A stretch of 58,245 nucleotides of DNA. Source: Acidimicrobiales bacterium. GTDB lineage: Bacteria > Actinomycetota > Acidimicrobiia > Acidimicrobiales > MedAcidi-G1. The notes beneath the pieces were generated by a model, which ran no database searches, was not told where the DNA came from, and worked only from the letters and a program-made list of their open reading frames with translations. This document shows positions 56,954-58,245 of the stretch, piece by piece (position 1 is the stretch's first letter; each line of letters begins with the position of its first letter). The stretch spans positions 1-58,245 of the forward strand of contig JAAZXC010000003.1 in assembly GCA_014240365.1 (NCBI GenBank), written 5' to 3'. The translations under genes were made by a program, and so were the position numbers.

Positions 56954-57904
56954 ATGCCCCAGAACCCGCAACCCCTCGGCGGCAACCAGATGCCCCGATT
57001 CGGCGGCATCGCCACCTTCATGCGACTCCCCGGTACCACGCCACCGGCAGATCTGGATGTCGCAGTGGTCGGCGTTCCGCTGGACACCGGCACGTCGAAC
57101 CGGCCCGGGGCTCGGTTCGGCCCCCGTGGCATACGCGACGAGTCGGTACTGCTACGTCCCTACAACATGGCTACCCGCGCCGCGCCGTTCGACAGCCTCC
57201 GCATCGACGACACGGGTGACGTGGCGGCCAGCCCATTTGACCTGTTGGCTGCCGTCGACGCCATCGAGGAGCACTTCGACGACCTCCTGGCCCATGACGT
57301 CATGACCGCGTCGATGGGTGGCGACCACACGGTGGTCCTTCCCATCCTGCGTGCCATGGCGAAGAAGCACGGGCCCGTCGGGCTGGTCCACATCGACGCC
57401 CACACAGACATCAACGACACCATGTTCGGGTCCAAGATCGCCCACGGCACGCCGTTTCGCCGCGCTGTCGAGGAGGGCCTCCTGGCTTGCGACCGGGTCG
57501 TCCAGATCGGCGTCCGGGGTACCGGCTACGCCGCCGACGACTTCGACTGGTCCCGTCAGCAGGGATTCCGGGTGGTCCAGGCCGAGGAGTGCTGGCACCG
57601 GAGCCTCGAACCCCTCATGGGCGAGGTCCGCGAGCAACTCGGTGAGGGCCCCGTCTACCTGAGCTTCGACATCGACGGCCTGGACCCGGCCTACGCACCG
57701 GGGACCGGCACCCCGGAGGTAGGTGGCCTCACCATGCCCCAGGCCCTCGAGGTGGTGAGGGGCTGTCGCGGGCTCGACATCGTGGGCTGCGACCTGGTCG
57801 AGGTAGCTCCTATATATGACACCACCGGGATGACCAGTCTGGTCGGCGCCAACCTGCTCTACGAGATGCTCTGCGTACTCCCCGGTGTCGACGTCCGTGG
57901 CTGA
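56954..57904 (+). CDS. Agmatinase/ureohydrolase family enzyme
   Basis: The 316-aa protein has all manganese-binding boxes of ureohydrolases: MGGDHTVVLP, HIDAHTDINDT and SFDIDGLDPAYAPGTGTPE. The LGLGIDG-type start seen in arginases is lacking, and the N-terminal loop ATFMRLPGT with YNMATRAAPFDSL resembles agmatinase, guanidinobutyrase and guanidinopropionase. It hydrolyses a guanidino compound to urea and an amine. Its stop overlaps the MFS start by eight bases, so the transporter may carry the substrate or product. Confidence 0.88.
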   Translation: MPQNPQPLGGNQMPRFGGIATFMRLPGTTPPADLDVAVVGVPLDTGTSNRPGARFGPRGIRDESVLLRPYNMATRAAPFDSLRIDDTGDVAASPFDLLAAVDAIEEHFDDLLAHDVMTASMGGDHTVVLPILRAMAKKHGPVGLVHIDAHTDINDTMFGSKIAHGTPFRRAVEEGLLACDRVVQIGVRGTGYAADDFDWSRQQGFRVVQAEECWHRSLEPLMGEVREQLGEGPVYLSFDIDGLDPAYAPGTGTPEVGGLTMPQALEVVRGCRGLDIVGCDLVEVAPIYDTTGMTSLVGANLLYEMLCVLPGVDVRG

Positions 57905-58245
57905 CGATCTTTCGAGTAACGGCGAGCCCTCCAAGACCGGGCCCAGCCTCACGCCCTACTTCCTTATCCTGTTCGGGGCGTCGGCAGGGCTGGGGTCGAT
58001 CATCGTGCTGCTGGCCGAGATCCGCAATGAGCTCGGATTGACCGAGACCGGCATCGGCCTGGCCATCGCTGCGGGATTCGCGGCGGCCTTCGTGGCCAAC
58101 ATCATCATGGCCCCCCATGCCGACCGGGGCCGGGCACCGGCCATGCTTCGCGGCGGGCTCGCCCTCGGCGTCGTCAGCCTGGTGGTCCTGGCCGTCGGCC
58201 AGGACCTTTGGCACTACGTGCTCGGGCGGGCGGTGTTCGGCTTCG
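57897..58245 (+). CDS. MFS transporter, N-terminal part (cut by window end)
   Basis: The frame opens with GTG 57897 inside the end of the agmatinase-like gene and runs to the window edge (116 codons). It shows three hydrophobic helices (YFLILFGASAGLGSIIVLLA, GLAIAAGFAAAFVANIIMAP, LALGVVSLVVLAVG) and the loop HADRGRAPAML, a version of the MFS motif between helices 2 and 3. Substrate unknown; coupling to the guanidino-hydrolase gene suggests a related cargo. Confidence 0.75.
   Translation, partial: MADDLSSNGEPSKTGPSLTPYFLILFGASAGLGSIIVLLAEIRNELGLTETGIGLAIAAGFAAAFVANIIMAPHADRGRAPAMLRGGLALGVVSLVVLAVGQDLWHYVLGRAVFGF

Overview
The window is a high-GC stretch with short, tightly packed operons. It most likely comes from a marine actinobacterium of the Acidimicrobiia type (inference). 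Support comes from a mycothiol ligase (mshC) beside cysS, a DUF3499 protein, a HelD-type helicase, the hemE-hemY pair, many GTG starts, and a repeated -10 box (TANNNT) placed 6-8 bases before start codons, as in actinobacterial leaderless transcripts. The catabolic content (trimethylamine N-oxide demethylase, gamma-glutamylmethylamide/N-methylglutamate enzymes, a DMSP lyase of the DddP type, an ammonium-family transporter) points to a marine user of methylated osmolytes.

Layout. 1-3.7 kb: end of a flavin-fold protein, then a HTH-Mop regulator, modABC molybdate transport and an SDR dehydrogenase. 3.9-6.1 kb: a DPP4-like serine peptidase. 6.1-20.3 kb: the methylated-amine region. A minus-strand operon gmaS-mgsA-mgsB-mgsC-orf140-FAD oxidoreductase diverges from tdm. 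Tdm should split TMAO into dimethylamine and formaldehyde; GmaS and MgsABC should convert monomethylamine to N-methylglutamate. Beyond tdm lies a second minus-strand operon: an Amt transporter, three single-helix miniproteins (41, 72 and 47 aa), a four-helix protein and a second FAD oxidase. It is preceded by an XRE-cupin regulator with two small membrane or secreted proteins. The usual multi-subunit N-methylglutamate dehydrogenase (mgdBCD) and the dimethylamine monooxygenase are not in the window.

20.5-28.7 kb: a third FAD oxidoreductase, a cytochrome P450, two small proteins, a cytosolic reductive-dehalogenase-like Fe-S protein translationally coupled to a class III aminotransferase, and two lipoproteins. 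28.9-32.6 kb: a relic of an amidohydrolase gene, then dddP, an amidase and a PhzF-like protein as one operon. 32.7 kb: tRNA-Arg(CCT) directly abutting an alpha/beta hydrolase gene. 33.7-44 kb: mshC, cysS, acyl-CoA dehydrogenase, DUF3499, HAD, AcoX-like kinase, MFS exporter, 3-hydroxyacyl-CoA dehydrogenase, cyclophilin, zinc ribbon and acetyltransferase genes. 44-50 kb: an ABC/FtsX exporter pair, a coiled-coil membrane protein and HelD. 50.5-58.2 kb: patatin, hemE, hemY, a class III cyclase with a changed catalytic residue, an Lnt homologue lacking its catalytic cysteine, a methyltransferase, an agmatinase-family enzyme and the start of an MFS transporter.

No CRISPR array, rRNA, insertion sequence or prophage was seen. 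Gene functions are read from sequence motifs only; no database search was possible.
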